Of a DNA stretch of 64,000 nt, positions 36,801-51,172 are shown piece by piece. Under the pieces are notes generated by a model. It searched no databases. It worked only from the letters and a program-made list of their open reading frames with translations, and had not been told where the DNA came from. The stretch covers positions 496,001 to 560,000 of the forward strand of contig VWZP01003889.1 in assembly GCA_013396995.1 (NCBI GenBank), given 5' to 3'. Made by a program: the position numbers and the translations under genes. Source of the stretch: Dicaeum eximium (lineage: Eukaryota > Chordata > Aves > Passeriformes > Dicaeidae). How positions within the stretch are numbered: position 1 is the stretch's first letter; each line of letters opens with the position of its first letter.

Positions 36801-39800
36801 GATTGAATGATTCAATTCATTAGGGAATTTATTGGAGGAGTTTGGGGCTGTGTTTGTGCTGGGGCTAAAGATTCTCTATGAGCCAGCTGTGGATGGGTAA
36901 TTGGTCATTCAGGGAAAGGTTGTGGAGGTACCACCCCTGTACCAAGTATAATGTGAATTGTGGTGTCCTTTGCTCCAGGAATTGTGGTTTCTCCAGCAAT
37001 GGACAATTTTGGTTTAGGAAGAATTTTTATTTTCTCGTTAGCTTTACTTTTTGTGGGTGGTTGGTTTGGTGTTTTGTCTTCATTAAAATTGTTTCTTCCA
37101 CCATTTGTACCACAGTAAGGTTATTCCCTCAGTAATTTTTCCTCTTGGCTCTGGTCTGGTCTTTGAACAGTGTTACTTAGTGGCTGTTTTACCTGATCTC
37201 CCCTGTCCACCACACTGTCACTGCTGCATGCACTGTGCCCCTTTCTGCTCTCCTGCTACTGATGTCTCCAAGGTGCCACATTTCTTGCTTGCTTAGAGGC
37301 AGATCTTGGGTATTTTCTGCTCAGATCAGCGATGTTAATCCCTGCTGTGCATCGATACTGGTGCCACTGTTAATGATTGTGAATAAGCATTAACCAGTGC
37401 TGTGTATTCAGGGCCATTAACTTGTGTCACCACTGTATCCTTCAAGTGGCTTCTCCCTTCCTCCACCAATATTCTTTTCACACCAGGACAACATTGAGTT
37501 AGTTGTGACCTCTGCAGTCTCCTGTGGATGTTGGTTTTCCTCAAGCATCACCATTACTGATTGAAAAGATTTTATTTCCTGGCCATTTTTTTTCTGACAT
37601 TTCGTTTTTGATTTTTACCAGGTGTGTTGTATTTCTTGAAAAGAGTACTTGAAATATATTTTCCTTAAGAGTCCTTGCTTCTTGTAACAACTTACTTCTG
37701 GTTGTATTTATTGAGGTGTAGCCTGATTCCATACTAATTGAAATCTCTGGGTATGAGACAAAATCCAGAGATTGGTATATAAGTCAAGAAAAAATTAAAT
37801 CAAGTATTCCAACTAGTGGGAGGTCAAACAACCTTTTCCCACCAATGGCCAAAAATACAGCTAATCACTGCAACCCTTCTTAAAATTTATGTCCCTATTG
37901 ATTTTTTACTTATTCCACAGCCCAAAGCATTAAGAACTTAACAAAGACATCAATACCCTTAGAAAACATTTACACAGGGAGAGTGTATCTGTTGCACAGG
38001 GTGTCTTTTGAAAGAGATTAGCAGAATGATTTACATTTTCTAATCAGTATTTCTGGGTAGTAACCTACTGTTGGAAGGTTAAGTACAGCAGTTCTGTGTG
38101 TGAACCCCTGGGAAAGTGGACCAGACACTAAATAAATCTGAGTTCTCCCTGTTTGTTGAGGCAAAAATCTCCTGGGTGCAGCGCAGGAGTAAGTTTAAAT
38201 ATTCCCATAGTTTCCATAGTGATGTTGGTGGAACAGGGAGGCCTTTTCTCAGAAACAGCAGTCCTTAATGTGATCAACAAGCCTAAACTGAGTGTGCCAC
38301 ATCATTACTCCTAGGATGCAACCCCCTAGGGCGAATATTTGTGTTGCATGAGCGAAGCTGAGCAGTGGATAAAGCATTTTGGAATGGTAACAGATGGTGG
38401 GTGCCACACAGCAGACTTGTGAGCTCCTTCCAGAGTTCCACACTGTTTTCTGTTACTCACAAAGACTTCAGGGATGTATCTGTGTGCATCAGCAGGCTCA
38501 TGTACACACAAAGAATGAGATTTTCACCCTCTGCCCCCTCGTTCAGCTTTTCCCATGGCCCTCAGCACTCAGTGGAGCTGTGTCCTTTCCCCATGGGATG
38601 GATTTGCAGTGGCCTGTCAACTCTTCCTTTGGAAGCTGCTGCTTGTACCTGCAGCTGGCTTCATGGTCCTTCTCAAAGGCTCATTTACATCTGCTCTAAT
38701 TTGCTCATCAGCAGTTGGATTTTCTGCTGTGCAGGGGTGGGACAAACCTGGAGTTGTGGCTGTGTGCAGCAGCAGCACAGTTGGCTGATTCTGCCTTGCT
38801 TCCATTTGCCTACACCAAATCCTTGAATTTTTGTCAGTTTTCTTTCTAGACACTTCTTTAACAAGCACTCAGCTGTGTTTTGTGGCAGATAAGTGAGCTG
38901 TACAGTGCTTAAAGTCGGTATCTTTAAAAGCCAAAGTTTTACATTTCTAATCCTTACATTTTGTTGTCCATTCTTGTTTTTTCTTGGATTAAGAGGCAGT
39001 AAAACCAGTACTTTTTATACCATTCTGTCTAGCTCAAATGTTTGCATAGTGGATCCATAAAAATTGCATTTTTAAACACATTTGTATCTATGAAGATATA
39101 CATATACACACAAGTTTATTTCACTTTTAGTCCTTTTTAGTTTGTTCTCTTTGATAGATTCCACTGTGGCAGATTTCAGAGACACTGACCCGTATTTGTC
39201 CCTCATTCATCCATTTTCCTGGTCAGTTTTTCCCAGGACAGGGAAAAACATTCTTCACATGAAAATGTGGTTGGCACTTGAACAATTTTGCTTGTTACCT
39301 CTTTCAGTGTGATGCAAAAGGACTTTAGTAGGTTTAGTATGTTTAGGTTTTAGGTTTTAGCGTCTTTGGGAAAGTATGTTTGAATTTATCTGTCTACATG
39401 TATTGTTTTTCCATGTCTGTAAATATAGATTGGCTTTGACCCACTAATACTGCAGTACAAACTCAGAGCCTCTTTAGTGAGATAAATTAAACTCTAGGCA
39501 CCTATTTAAAAATAAATTTACTCAAACAGGAGAATGGGAGAATAAATCAGGTTTTTGACAGAATTTAGATATCAGCCTCCCATGCTAAGAGTCATTCAGC
39601 TTTAACCCAGATTTTGCCCATGTTTTCCAGGATATCTTTCTCCTCAGGACAAAGCACATCTTCAGTTTTGAGAAGGGTGTCCATAGTTGAGACCTCCTTG
39701 GTGAGTGCAGGCCATCTTATTTAATTAGTGTCTCAAAGGGAAATGCAGAGTGTGCTTTCTGCACTTGCAGCCTGCTTTAGGTATAGGACTGACTGAACTT

Positions 39801-42639
39801 CTGCATGAGGAATATTGATTTTTAAGCTCAGCCAAAGCTACTCAGAAGCCTGAAGTTTTCTGCATATCTGTAAGTTGCACTTTGAAAATAAAAATCAGAA
39901 GTACTTTAAAAATGTGGCCGTGAAACCCCAGAGTTTTGGGTTGTCATTGGAGCAATAGCAATGCATGAAGCAGGTAAGATAATCTCATTTATTGCAGGAC
40001 AGGCTTTACATGAGAATTAGTTTGACTAGTTTCAAAAGTCAGCTTCTGACCCCATCCTAGAGCTGCTGTCTCTAGGATAAAAAAGCAGCTTTGTTTCTTC
40101 TCAGGCCTGGAGTCTTGTCTGCCAGAGTGGGACTGTTAATTCTGTAATGATTGTTCAGATAATTATGGATTTGTTGTCAGGATCTCAGCTCAGACATCTC
40201 ATCTGTAAGGGTCGCTGAGCTGTCAGACTCAGAGTGACAAGTGTGGTTGGCTGAAGATAGATTTGTTAGAAATGTTTTCTGAGGCTTTCTTTTTCTCTTT
40301 CGTTTTCACTTGCAAGTTCTGTATGAAGGAGTGTTTTCTGTGTCAACTTTGTGAAGAAGGTTTAGATAGTTTGCTTCAGCTTTCTCACATATTTTAAATT
40401 AAAAATCTCAGATATGATTTTTAATTTTGAATGTTGAAATCTTACCTCTGACATAATAATTTCATTTTGCCATTGTTATTTTAATGTGTTTTATATTACG
40501 TGGCCACACTATTTTATTAATGCAAAAATCATGTATTACTGAAGTGAACAGTTAAACATTTAAAAAGAAATATTTAAATATATTCTATTTGAAATTCTGA
40601 GGAATATTTTAACTAAAAAAATAGTGAATTATAAGGTTTTCAATTTATTCTAATTTGGAATAAAAATGATTGCACTACCCAATATTTATTCCTCTTTATG
40701 GGCAATTTAGAGAAGGAGGCTCTAAACCATATTATCAATTACAGCTCTGAACCACGTCATAAATTTCCCAAACTATGATGTCATGTTCCATTCATGGAAA
40801 TCTGTTGCAGAGTTAATATTATAATCTGCAGCATTTCCATTGATTCCTGATGGATTCCAGATGTATACAGATATGGAAATGGGCTCCATTATGAGATGCT
40901 TCAAAGGTAGATGCTAATTCTTTGCTTTCTGGGCAACTGCACATCTAACAAAATTTATGTAAGCTGTGAATTTTTCTTTTTTCCATTTTTATACCCAGTG
41001 TTGTACCTTGTCCTCCTAGAGGCAAGGACTCACTGTTCCAGCAAGTTAGCTCTTTCTTTTCTTAGCAATTTAAAATGGTCATATAACATGTTACATAAAT
41101 GTTCCTCTCTGCTTAAATACTCTGCTCTCTTCTCTGGCTATTTTCTGAGCTCTTTTTTTGGTAAATTGTTAGCTGAAAACAATTTGGCCTCAAACCTCTT
41201 GCTGAAGACCTTGATTAACTCATGCATGCTACAATAATGGAAATAACAGCAACAGTTCTGCTGTATTATTCCAGAAGTTGTAATGTTAAATTATATTTTT
41301 ATCTACTGAAGTCAGGACAAAGAATATTGAGAAAGAGCTCAAAGTGAAGATAAATTTTTTACTTCAGGTACTGCCATTGCCCCTGTCATTGTTTGATGAG
41401 TTGCATATGGAAGTAGAGGCAGCCAATTTGTCTTTCAGGACTAAATGCATCCTGTCTCACTGCCATCTTCAAAATAATCTTTTATTAATTTTAACCAAAT
41501 GTTTTTTGAGTATAGGATGTGTCTGTCCTGAGTACTGCAACACACAGCCACTGATTGCCTCACCTCTAAATTAAAATATGCCCTGAGTTAGCAGTTATTT
41601 TTATTTTGTTCCTCATTATGAAACTGAACAAGTCAGAATATTCAGTAATTTGCATTAATTTTTTTCTGTTTGCTCGGTGGTTTTCTGGATTGGGTAAGGC
41701 CAGAGTCTCAGGAACTAAAATGACATTTAAAGTAGGGTTTGCTGTATTTGAGCATTATTGCCAGCCTGACTCCAGGCTGGTCTGTGACAGCTCCTGAACA
41801 CCGTGCTCAAGGCACTCCCATCCCTTTGTTGAAAACCATGGAATTTCCTAATTCCCTATGCTGGTGATGTGTTGGATGAAGGTTATTTTAGTTCTTTGTA
41901 AGAGTGGAGATTGACTTAGTGTCTGCTTTAGTCTCTGCTTCCTGGTTTGTTTAATAACCATAAAAACCTTCAGATCAAAACTTCTCCAGCAACTTTATTC
42001 AGTAACTCAAACAGAATACATTGATATACCTGTAGCTACTCATTCCTTTAGTAGTGAACTTCAGCACAGTGTCATATTTTAAAAATATATTCCATTATTA
42101 CAGTGACTCAAAAAAGGAAATTTGAGCTTAAATCAAGTCAGAATGTACAGATGTTAAATTTTAAATAAAATTTCAAAAATGCTTGGGAGTTTTTGTTACT
42201 TCTAGTAAATGTGATGCCTCTGCTGAATAACAGTTTATAATGTTGTATTTGTGGAATAGATAAAAGAAATACATTTATAAATCTTGATTTTTCAGGAAGA
42301 CTTGATTTTTCAGCACTCACAACTGACTATGATACTTATATAAACTAATTTAAACATAAGAGTTTTCAAAGCACATTTTTTCTTTCTTAGAGGTGAAGGA
42401 CTTTAGGGAGTTCCTTGCTTGGGAGTCAATGTTTAGATAAGTATGAAGAGCTCAGGGGTCAGGAAGAGGATTTGGTTTTTTAGCAAATAAGGAAATTGAT
42501 ATGGAGAAGCTGTTGACAGCCACTGACTTTGACAGTGCTCCAGAGTGCTGAGCACAGGGAAACCAGTTTGATGTGGCAGGAAAAGATGGTTTGTTACCTG
42601 CCTTTTCAAGGAAGGTTTTTGTTATGTTTTGTTTTGTTC

Positions 42640-42656
42640 TTTTTTTTTTTTTTTTT
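42640..42656 (+). repeat. poly(T) run ending in AAACAG
   Basis: Seventeen T follow (GTTTT)n and precede 'aaacag'. It resembles an acceptor, but the following ORF encodes nothing recognised. Confidence 0.85.
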
Positions 42657-42945
42657 AAACAGCGTTGATGCTTGTGCTGGAATGAGAACTGGGCTCTGAT
42701 CTTTTTGGAGGTTAATCCTAATGAACAGTGTCAGAAAAGAGAGATAGGCATCTGTAAGATCTCTGTGCTTTTCCTCAGAGCTCATGGTGGCCTTTCTCTT
42801 CCCACTTCTCAGGGAGAGATAAAGCTTAACATTTTGTCAGAGAATTTACTGAATAAATGAAAAAAAAAGTTAATAAGAACTTGGTTTGTTATTTTAAAAT
42901 GCCATCAGTTCACCATCTTTATTAAGACATGATTAGCTCCATGTC

Positions 42946-43230
42946 CATAGAGTCACAGAATAGTTGATAGAGACCTTTAAAGGTCCTTGAGGTCAAACCC
43001 CCCCTGCAATGAGCAGGGACATCTTCAATGGGATCAGACTCTGAGCCCCTTCCAGCCTCCAATGTTTCCAGGGATGGGTCAGCCACTGCCTCTCAGGGCA
43101 GCCTGTTCTGGTAAAAAGAGTAGAAAAACTTCCTTATTTCTCATCTAAATTGATCATCTTTTACCTTCAAAGCATTACCCCTTGTCCTGTTGCAGCAGAG
43201 CCTGCTAAAAAATCCATCCCCAGAGAGATA
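42946..43230 (-). mobile_element. CR1 LINE 3'-end fragment, minus strand
   Basis: On the + strand it begins 'catagagtcacagaatag', the reverse complement of the CR1 3' terminus, followed by 'gacctttaaaggtccttgaggtcaaacccccc', 'gcaatgagcagggacatcttcaa', 'tgtttccagggatgg', 'cagcctgttctgg', 'cttccttattt' and 'cattaccccttgtcctgttgcagcagagcctgctaaaa'. This is the usual order of the CR1 3' UTR read backwards. The copy is heavily 5'-truncated, about 285 bases, with many point differences from what I remember of the consensus, so it is an old, inactive insertion. It sits inside the DPP10 intron in antisense orientation. Confidence 0.9.
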
Positions 43231-44700
43231 ATCTAGATATAGCAAAACACTTTGCTGGTGGATGAACTCACAGGGATTCTTTGGGAGGGTGTTAAAGAAA
43301 GGGCCATAGAGAGGAATGGCCTGATTATATCTTTACCAGAACAGCAGTGAAATGTTCTTTCAGTAATGGGTTATTTTTAAGCATTTTACCATGACAGCCT
43401 TTAATTATAAGGGTGATTATTTTTACTGCATTTTGTGATGTATTTTTTTTTACATAATAGCAAACTGATTTGCTGCATTCAGTTCTTCCAGTGAAGGAGA
43501 AATATTTTTAAGTGCTTAATCTGAATTTAAATTAATGCAAACCTTTGTACTTAGCTTGCATAGCATGCAAGTGATAACTTCAGAAAAATACAGCTTTGTG
43601 ACACACTGATTACTTTTGTAAAGATAGAAGTATATCCTCCCTTTGATGAGTGTGTCTAACTTCCATTAGTGCTAATGGGAGTTATGCATTTATGCTTTGA
43701 AGAGTCTACACTCCAATTAATTATAACACTTAAAGGAAATGTGAGATGTTGTTGAAAGTAGAGGTTCTTTAGTATTGAAATGTTTTTTTTTTCTGAATTC
43801 CTCTCCTGTTCCCTCTCGCTCTGTGAATGCTTTGATGTTGACTGACATTGTCATGAAATCCTGTAAATATGAGTATTGTGTGTAGTTTAAATTACATTGT
43901 GACATATCAACAGTTAAAGACATCTCACATGGAGCTCTTAGATATGTAGTCTACCTTCTGGCAGTCTCTTCCTTTCCCTGCTTACCTTTAGGTGACAGCT
44001 GAATATCTGTTCCCTTGATTTATCAATTTCAAGTTTAACCTCAGATCAAGTTTTACCTGACTGAAGTTGAGATAGACAAGAAAGCTCTGTTCCTTATGCC
44101 TTGCCTTAATCTTCTTGTTGTGAGCAGAAAACAAGAAGCCTCAGAAAACAGATAAGTCATCCCTGTGCTTCAATCTGATTGCAAACGGGAAACAACACTT
44201 GAGACAAGTGTGAATGGCTTTGAGGAAAACAAGGACGAGCTGTTGCTAGAAGTCACTCACGCTGATGGTGATGCAGATGCAACAGGTTCATCTGGGAACT
44301 AAAAGCAGTTAAGCAATTTACTCTTTAAAGAGACATGTGAGTGTAGAAGATCAGCACAAAGGGAAAGAAGATGAATCAGTTGGACCAAAGAGACCTAATT
44401 ATTTCTTTTCTCTAAAAGTAGCTTATTAATATTAATCTCTGTTGCTTCTCCCTGATGTGTGACGTGTGACACTCGGAGCTGCAGAGGCATCTGACAAATC
44501 CACTGCAATGCTGAAATCTCCCTGTGAACCACAGGGGTTATTTGGGGCTGGAGGAATACAAATTTCATTCAAACTCTGATCTGTGGATCTCAGAACTGAG
44601 CAAGATCAATAAGGATGTAATGATACTTTTCATTTTTATTCTTGTTCACAGACTATCTAAAATAGCTCGGCTTTGCCAGAAGTTGGAGTCCCCAGAAGTC

Positions 44701-44719
44701 TTTTTTTTTTTTTTTTTTT
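44701..44719 (+). repeat. poly(T) run, 19 bases
   Basis: An uninterrupted homopolymer inside an otherwise unremarkable stretch. It produces a phenylalanine run in a chance ORF. Confidence 0.9.
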
Positions 44720-45522
44720 GCTCTTGGCTTGAGGGACTGTGGTGGTGGCAAATGCATCACTTAGAGTATCTGCCAGAAAGAGGAAGCAGGTTTCTGCTTA
44801 TGGTTAGGGTGTAATATTTAGTTTTATTATTGGATATTTTGCCTTTGGCTGACACATTCAACCCCCTTTCATGGATTCTGTTTCTTTTTGTCTCCAGTTT
44901 AATACTGTCAGGTACAAGTTCTTTCTACATTTAGAGAACTTTCTTCTTATATTTGTGTATTGAGTTTCACATTTTCTCTTGTTGGTGAAGTCAGGCTCCA
45001 ATTTGACTGCAGGGTGATGATGAAAATCCTGACACCCTTCACCGCAGCAGCGTGGATGTGCTGATAGGAGAGTTTAGTCTGAAAACATGTAATTATGGTA
45101 ATGGCAAAAGAGCAAGTCTCTGTGGGGACATAGATTTCCTCCCATAATGCAAACAAAAGACGGTCTCAATACTGTAAGTTCTGTTGTTTCATCTGTTAAA
45201 ATGGGCAATTAATCAAGGCGCCGGGAGAAAACTCTGCTGGTAGTGGTGAGAGCTGGCACGTGTCTTCCTAATTTGTATTGCAACAAATTGAGAGATGTAA
45301 TCTCAGCAGAGGAGGATGTTTAAATAAAATTAGAGCTGTGATGTGAAATGACAAAGGGAAGAAACTGAGAGTTAAGGATGACATTCTGTCTTATTTTAAA
45401 GCAGCTGTGAAGTGGAAAAAGACCATTTCAGTGGCTTGTGTTGTGCTGAAACAGATGAGCTGTCAGCCCTAACTACAGATTTCTGGCTTGGAATTTGAGT
45501 ATGATATATCAATTGCACAAAC

Positions 45523-45566
45523 ATAATAAATAAATAAATTAATGTGTATATATAGATATATATATT
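45523..45566. repeat. (AAAT)n and (TA)n compound microsatellite
   Basis: The repeat 'aataaataaataaatt' passes into 'tgtatatatagatatatatatt'. Confidence 0.85.
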
Positions 45567-48258
45567 TGGTCCATGATTTTCTTGCTTTTACTGTGCTTCA
45601 ACACAACTGAAGAATGGATTAAAATGCTTTTATTTAAAATAGGAGAAAGCTGCATTGAAGCTGATTTATGAATGTACATATGATGTATGAATATGCATGT
45701 TGTATATGAATGAATTTCATGTAGACCTCTGTCTGCCTAAAAAAACTATGCTTCATTTGGCTTAAATAATTTTTTTTTGGTGTCAGAAACCAAGATTTTT
45801 TTCTGTGGGTATGGGTATATTAGATCTATAACGTAAACAAAAAACAAGTTTGATTCTTCACTGAGGGCCATGTGCAATTATAATTCCTGGTCTTTAAAGA
45901 GAACCTGGGTGTTACAATGCATATTTTCATAAAGGAAGTTCTTCTGTGAGACAAAGTTTGGACGGATTAGGAAGTCACTGCCTGGTAGTAGGCTGCAGTT
46001 CCTCCCTTTGCACCAGTGCAAAAAGAGCTGCTGCTTTGAGCAGGAGTCCTATTGAAATAATGACCTCGGTGGAGATCTGCATCATCTCCATGATGTATTT
46101 TCTTTATCATTGTGCTTTATCAATGAGATGCACAATCACTATCCCAGGTTTGACATGAGGAAATGAAGGCACAGCACTGAAGAGATGAAAGCAGTAGCTG
46201 AAGAGAGTTATAAACTCCCTGTTTCCAGGGGGGAGATGGTGGGAGATTGTTGCTTCGGGCTGTGTCTGTGTCAGTGGGAAGTGTGAGCCTGCAGGAGGGG
46301 ATGCTCAAAGGGAATCAGCTGGTGTGAGGACCAGCTCCCAGCCTGTGTGCTGGCAGGGATGTTTTATTTCAGCCCAGCTGCTGTCTCTGGTCCCAGAAAT
46401 GCATCAGGTGCCCTCCTGGGGAAGTTTTGTTTCACCATTTTGTTCTGCTCCGAGGCTGTTCTGTGATGTGAAGCAAAGGAATGCTAAAGGGAGAGAAATG
46501 AGGTGATGAGACAAGCATCTTCTGGGACTGGTTTGGGTACAGCTGGTTCTCAGCAGAGCAGGGGAAGTTGCAGGAGGAAGAGATCAGAGGAGAAGAAGTT
46601 TGAGAGAGGAGAATAAAACTTTCTTGATGTCTTTTCTGGTCTGTCTTCTCTGATTTGTAAATTCATAGAATTTTCATAGCATTGTGGGAAGGGAGTATTT
46701 CTGCTAAGTGAATTCAGCTTTCTTTGCACCCTTTCCTGTGCTGTTGTTATTGCAGGACATTCCTCCTCACCAGGAATATTGATTAGCCTGGGAAATCCAT
46801 AATGAGCATTGTTACAGTGATTTATCTCTGTACATCTTGCATGTTATGGTGATGACTACCTTGCAGTACCAAGCTCTGAGAGAAATACATTCCAGGCTTG
46901 CAAAATGTTTCTGCAAAACAATAAAATTGTTTTACCCAAAACTCCTGGGTAGCAATAAAGAGTAAAGTTTAATTAAAAATATAAAAAAAAATCTGCTGAT
47001 TCAATTTGCATAATATGTATATTAAATCCTCCAGGATTTGCCTACATTGCTGATCTCTTTTAATTGGGCTTAATTGATTACCGAGAGTAATCAAAAAATG
47101 TTTGTGGTATGTCTAGACTGACATTTACAGTTGAGTGCTAAACTCATTGCAGTGGCTATTTAATTGATTTGAGTGAAGTGGAGGACTTTTGCTTTCTGGT
47201 CTTTGCCTATTTCATCTCATGGTGGCTCAGAGGTACCACAGAGTTGATTCTGAAGCTGTGCAGTAAATCACAGTCAGGGTGGATGACTTTGATGGACTGG
47301 GATTAAAAATTGGTGCTGCATGACTTCTCTGATAAAGCCCAAATATTCTCATTTACAGTAGGTACAACAAAACAGATTGTTGTGTGTGCTGCTTTTTTCA
47401 GGATTCAATAAAGCAGAGGGATACTCAATAACCTAATGGCAGTTGTGTGTTAGGTTTTGGGCTTTAGGTACTGAACACTGTGTGTTTTTTTAAAACGTGT
47501 GCCCAACACTGCATGAAACTGATTTTTATTTAATAAGATTACTTTAGGCTAACGTTCTAGTAGAAAGTTTGTTTTTTTGGTTGTTTTTTTTTTTTTAGTG
47601 TGTGGTAGTTGATGGACAGGTTTAATTTGAATGTCATGAGAAGTGCTGATTATTATGATGCTTTTATAAAGAATGTACTCACACATTTCTATTGAATGAA
47701 GCTCTATAAAGATTAAATACATGTTACTGGAATGGAGCCACCTCTTGCCTTAGCCTCAATACATGGCAATTTCTTCTTTGCATGCCATTTTTAAATAAGC
47801 AGTTCCCCAAAAAGCTAAAAGCAAAAAAAATCAAGTCGACACAAAACATAAATTAATGGCATCTTTGGATAATAATATCTTACAGCACTATCTAGACCTG
47901 CAGTTCCATTTTGCTGACAAAGTCTTTCCAATCACCTTTCTTTCATGTACACCTGTCTGTCAGTGTCTAAATGCCAGTATTTAGCAGTCAGTGCAAAAAA
48001 GAAGTGATTGTGCTCTAACCAATGACAGAAATGTTGAGGGAATTCAAGTTGCTTGGAGTTGCTGTAAGAAGTGACTTTCAGTGGTGACTTTTCAGTAGTA
48101 GCTTTATTATTGAGCCTCCGTATTTTCCCCTGCCCTGATGTGCTGCTTCCAGATAAGGAAGGATAAAATTCCAGATATGAATTTCTCATTCTTTGGTGTT
48201 TTGGCCTGTCCATAAAATAAATGTCTAAAAGACATGTGCAAAGTACATGCCAGGTCTT

Positions 48259-48275
48259 AAAAAAAAAAAAAAAAA
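48259..48275 (+). repeat. poly(A) run, 17 bases
   Basis: An A homopolymer with no recognisable element next to it. Confidence 0.85.
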
Positions 48276-48900
48276 GAATTACAGAGAGCATGAAGTTAGG
48301 TGTGTAGTGATCTCATCTACCAGAAATCCCAAACTAGGCAAGTTCCTCTGTTTCTGGGAAATATTGTTTCATTGAGGTTATGAGACCATTACAGTTGAAA
48401 TCAGGAGGATTTCTGACATGTTACTCAAGGTTATGCTTTCACCATGAATGTGCTGTCAAAGCTTTGCTGACTCTAATTACTGGTTGCCTCAAGATGTCCC
48501 ATGACAGCAGGATCAAAAGGTTCATTATATGTTCTGAGGAAAATCTTTATTCTGTCCATATTATGTCTTCATTTTAATATCATCAAGGAAACACTTCTCT
48601 TTCAGAGAAGAAAGGCAATATATATGTTGTTTTTCACTGTACTTAAGGCATTATCAGCTGCTTTTTTTTCCTGAATTGAATATATAATCTTAATTTTTTT
48701 TTGTTTTCTGTTTCCAACTGTATTCTTTTGATTTTCATAGATTATTTTGTGTCATAGAAAATAAAACAAACATGTACCTCTATGAAATGGCTGGTTTTAA
48801 CATGTCTTCTTCAGCACATCCCCTTCTCTTATGAAGTTTGATTTTCACAGTCAGATCCTGTAATACATTGAAAATATAATATATCTGGTTTTCTTCTGTG

Positions 48901-48962
48901 GTTTTTTTTGTTTGTTTGGTTTTTTTTTGTTTCTTTTTTGTTTTTGTTTTTGTTTTTTTTCC
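48901..48962 (+). repeat. T/G low-complexity tract (TTTTTG)n
   Basis: About 60 bases of T runs are punctuated by single G or GG, ending in 'ttttttttcctaat'. Confidence 0.85.
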
Positions 48963-51159
48963 TAATAAGAAATTGCAGTCAATTCAGAACTCACTCGAGT
49001 AAACGTCAAATTTTTTAAAATGTTCTTCCTAGTGCATACCTCTGTGTTTGTCTCTGCTGGCAGCATTTTGTTCCTGGCTTTGTGGGCTGTTGCACTTTAC
49101 AGGAAAACAGAAAGGAGAGTGCTGAAATGCCATGATCTCTTTTTTAATTTCCCTAAATTCTGGTTAGCTGAGTTCCTGCATGCTGGAATAGAAAGTGGTT
49201 GGTAAAAAGCTTTTATGTAATTTAATAAAAAAGACAGCAGTGTAGTGCTGGAGTAGAAAAAGCATCTGAGGTTTCTTTTTGCTGGAATGTTTGATTACAG
49301 CACTATTGTTCAGTTTTGTCACACTGCAATTACAGGTACGTGAAATACCCTGTGCCTGATAACAGTCCTTTCATACAATTTAAATTCTGTTCTTAAATGG
49401 TTTCTGTTTTGCAGTGCTCTGAAATACCTGTTCTGTTCTCAGACTGAAAGGTTCAAAGATGGCCTGTTTGACTTACAGCCTAGCTCCCACTAAATTTAGC
49501 TGGTTGCAAGATGAATGGTGACATCTAGTCATAAGGAGCTGAAATTTATTTTTAATGGTACTGATAGATGAATGCTGAGTGGCTGTGGTTGTTAGTTCCA
49601 TTCCATTAGCAATTTCTATAAATTTTTGAGAGAGTGTTCTGGAAATTGGTGACAAATGTGTTATCAAAAAGTTTCTTCACCAAGGCCAAGTTGTGCCAGA
49701 TGCCTCCAAAATAGTCTTGTAGGGGTTTTTTTGTTTGTGTGTTTTGTCTTTTGGTGTTAAAATATGCCAGTATGGGATGACACAGTTGTAAAAGGAAGGT
49801 GAAAAGGAAGGTGTCTGAGAGGTTGATGTGGAATGTATTGAGATTAACTGCTTTAGCTTTGTTCTTTTTGCTGAATTGAAAGATTCTTCCCAGCCCTGAT
49901 CTGGAGTGCCCTGAGCTGCCTGGTGAAAATGTTGTTCCTTGGATTTCATTTCAGATGGTGTCTCAGGATATAAAAACCTCACAGAGTAAAAATATGTTTT
50001 TAGACTCCTAAATCCTTTGATGTTTCTCTGGTTCATAATTACAAATTTTAAGCTTTTAGCTTTTCCAATTTGATGCTAGGAGAGGTGAGCATTGCAGATC
50101 TGAGTTGGTGTGCTCCAGAGGGAGGCTTTGTGCCTGATTTGTATAGAATATAACTACAGCTGAGGCTCTGGCTGTGTTCTATGTTCTATGACTGTGAGAG
50201 AGAAGGGAAAGACAAAAATCTGCTTTCTGCTGTTCAGCAGAGCACTTAAAACATTAATGTACCAGAATCCCAAGACTAAACAGAGAGAAAATTGCAATAC
50301 CAAAGAATAATATCTAATAGCCTGTGGCAGATCTTCACAGCTGCAGGGTTTCTAATGGCAAAAAGGAAAAAAAAGCTGTGCACCCTAATAGTCCTGGACT
50401 ATTTTTCCTGGGGCATCTGTGTATTTGCCAGTGAGGAGAGTTGTGCACATTTTTTGTATCTAGTTTGATATTTTTATTGTAATCCTTTTTTCCCCCCGAT
50501 TCTTTTAATAGGTGTGTGTAAGGCCATATAAGCAACAGCACAATCTTTAAAGCCATTAGGGTAGAAAATATTCTAATGATTGAAACACCTCTAAAACTTA
50601 GCTTAGGGAATATGCTCCTCAGTGTCTGCTGTACTGTTTGAGACCTGAAGAATCTGAAATAGTCAAATGTTAACTGACTGTACATTGTGTGTACAGAAAT
50701 TTTATTACTTCAGTTCATCTGAATTTTTCTTTAAGGCTGTTTCTTAATTGCTGGAAGAAGAAGTGAATGTAACATGTGAGATCTGCTGGGGAAAAAAGTG
50801 ATGGTCCTGGTTCACCATCAATTCAGGATTTACTATGAGTTTGGTATTAAAATATTTATTTGGCTCTAAATTAAAGATTTTTATTACATTCAGTTGTAAG
50901 CCCTTAGTTATGGCATATAACTCAACTGTCAGAAGCTTTCTTGAAGCTTTCTTAGGATTTAAAAGGATTTATTAACTTTGTATTAATCGAACAATTTAAC
51001 TAATTAGATTTGATTCAAATACAGTAGTGAAGTCTGCTTTCTGGATTGACCTTGATTTGATTGCTATGCTGCTTTATTCCTCATTTAATGTACAGTTATT
51101 TGTATTAATACTTGGGGTTTGTTTTGTTTTGTTTTTTTCTCCACTCCCTCTACTGATTT

Positions 51160-51172
51160 AAAAAAAAAAAAA
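51160..51172 (+). repeat. poly(A) run
   Basis: Thirteen A after a pyrimidine-rich stretch. Confidence 0.8.

Noticed and set aside
38365..38826. 153-codon ORF on the + strand, the longest in the window
   Set aside because: Composition is Ser/Cys/Trp-rich without a recognisable domain, and overlapping ORFs exist in the other + frames and on the minus strand. There is no promoter or splice context. It looks like a chance ORF in GC-richer intron.
39330..39362. 'ttaggttttaggttttag', reminiscent of telomere repeats
   Set aside because: Only two to three degenerate units, not TTAGGG, so ordinary T/G-rich sequence rather than an interstitial telomere array.
42640..42860. Poly(T) plus AAACAG followed by an ORF, resembling an acceptor and exon
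   Set aside because: The translation after the AG matches nothing I recognise, and no convincing GT donor in phase follows. Long T runs are common throughout the window.
49677..50036. 119-codon minus-strand ORF
   Set aside because: No domain, signal or similarity was recognised. Low-complexity K/T/S content fits random AT-rich sequence.
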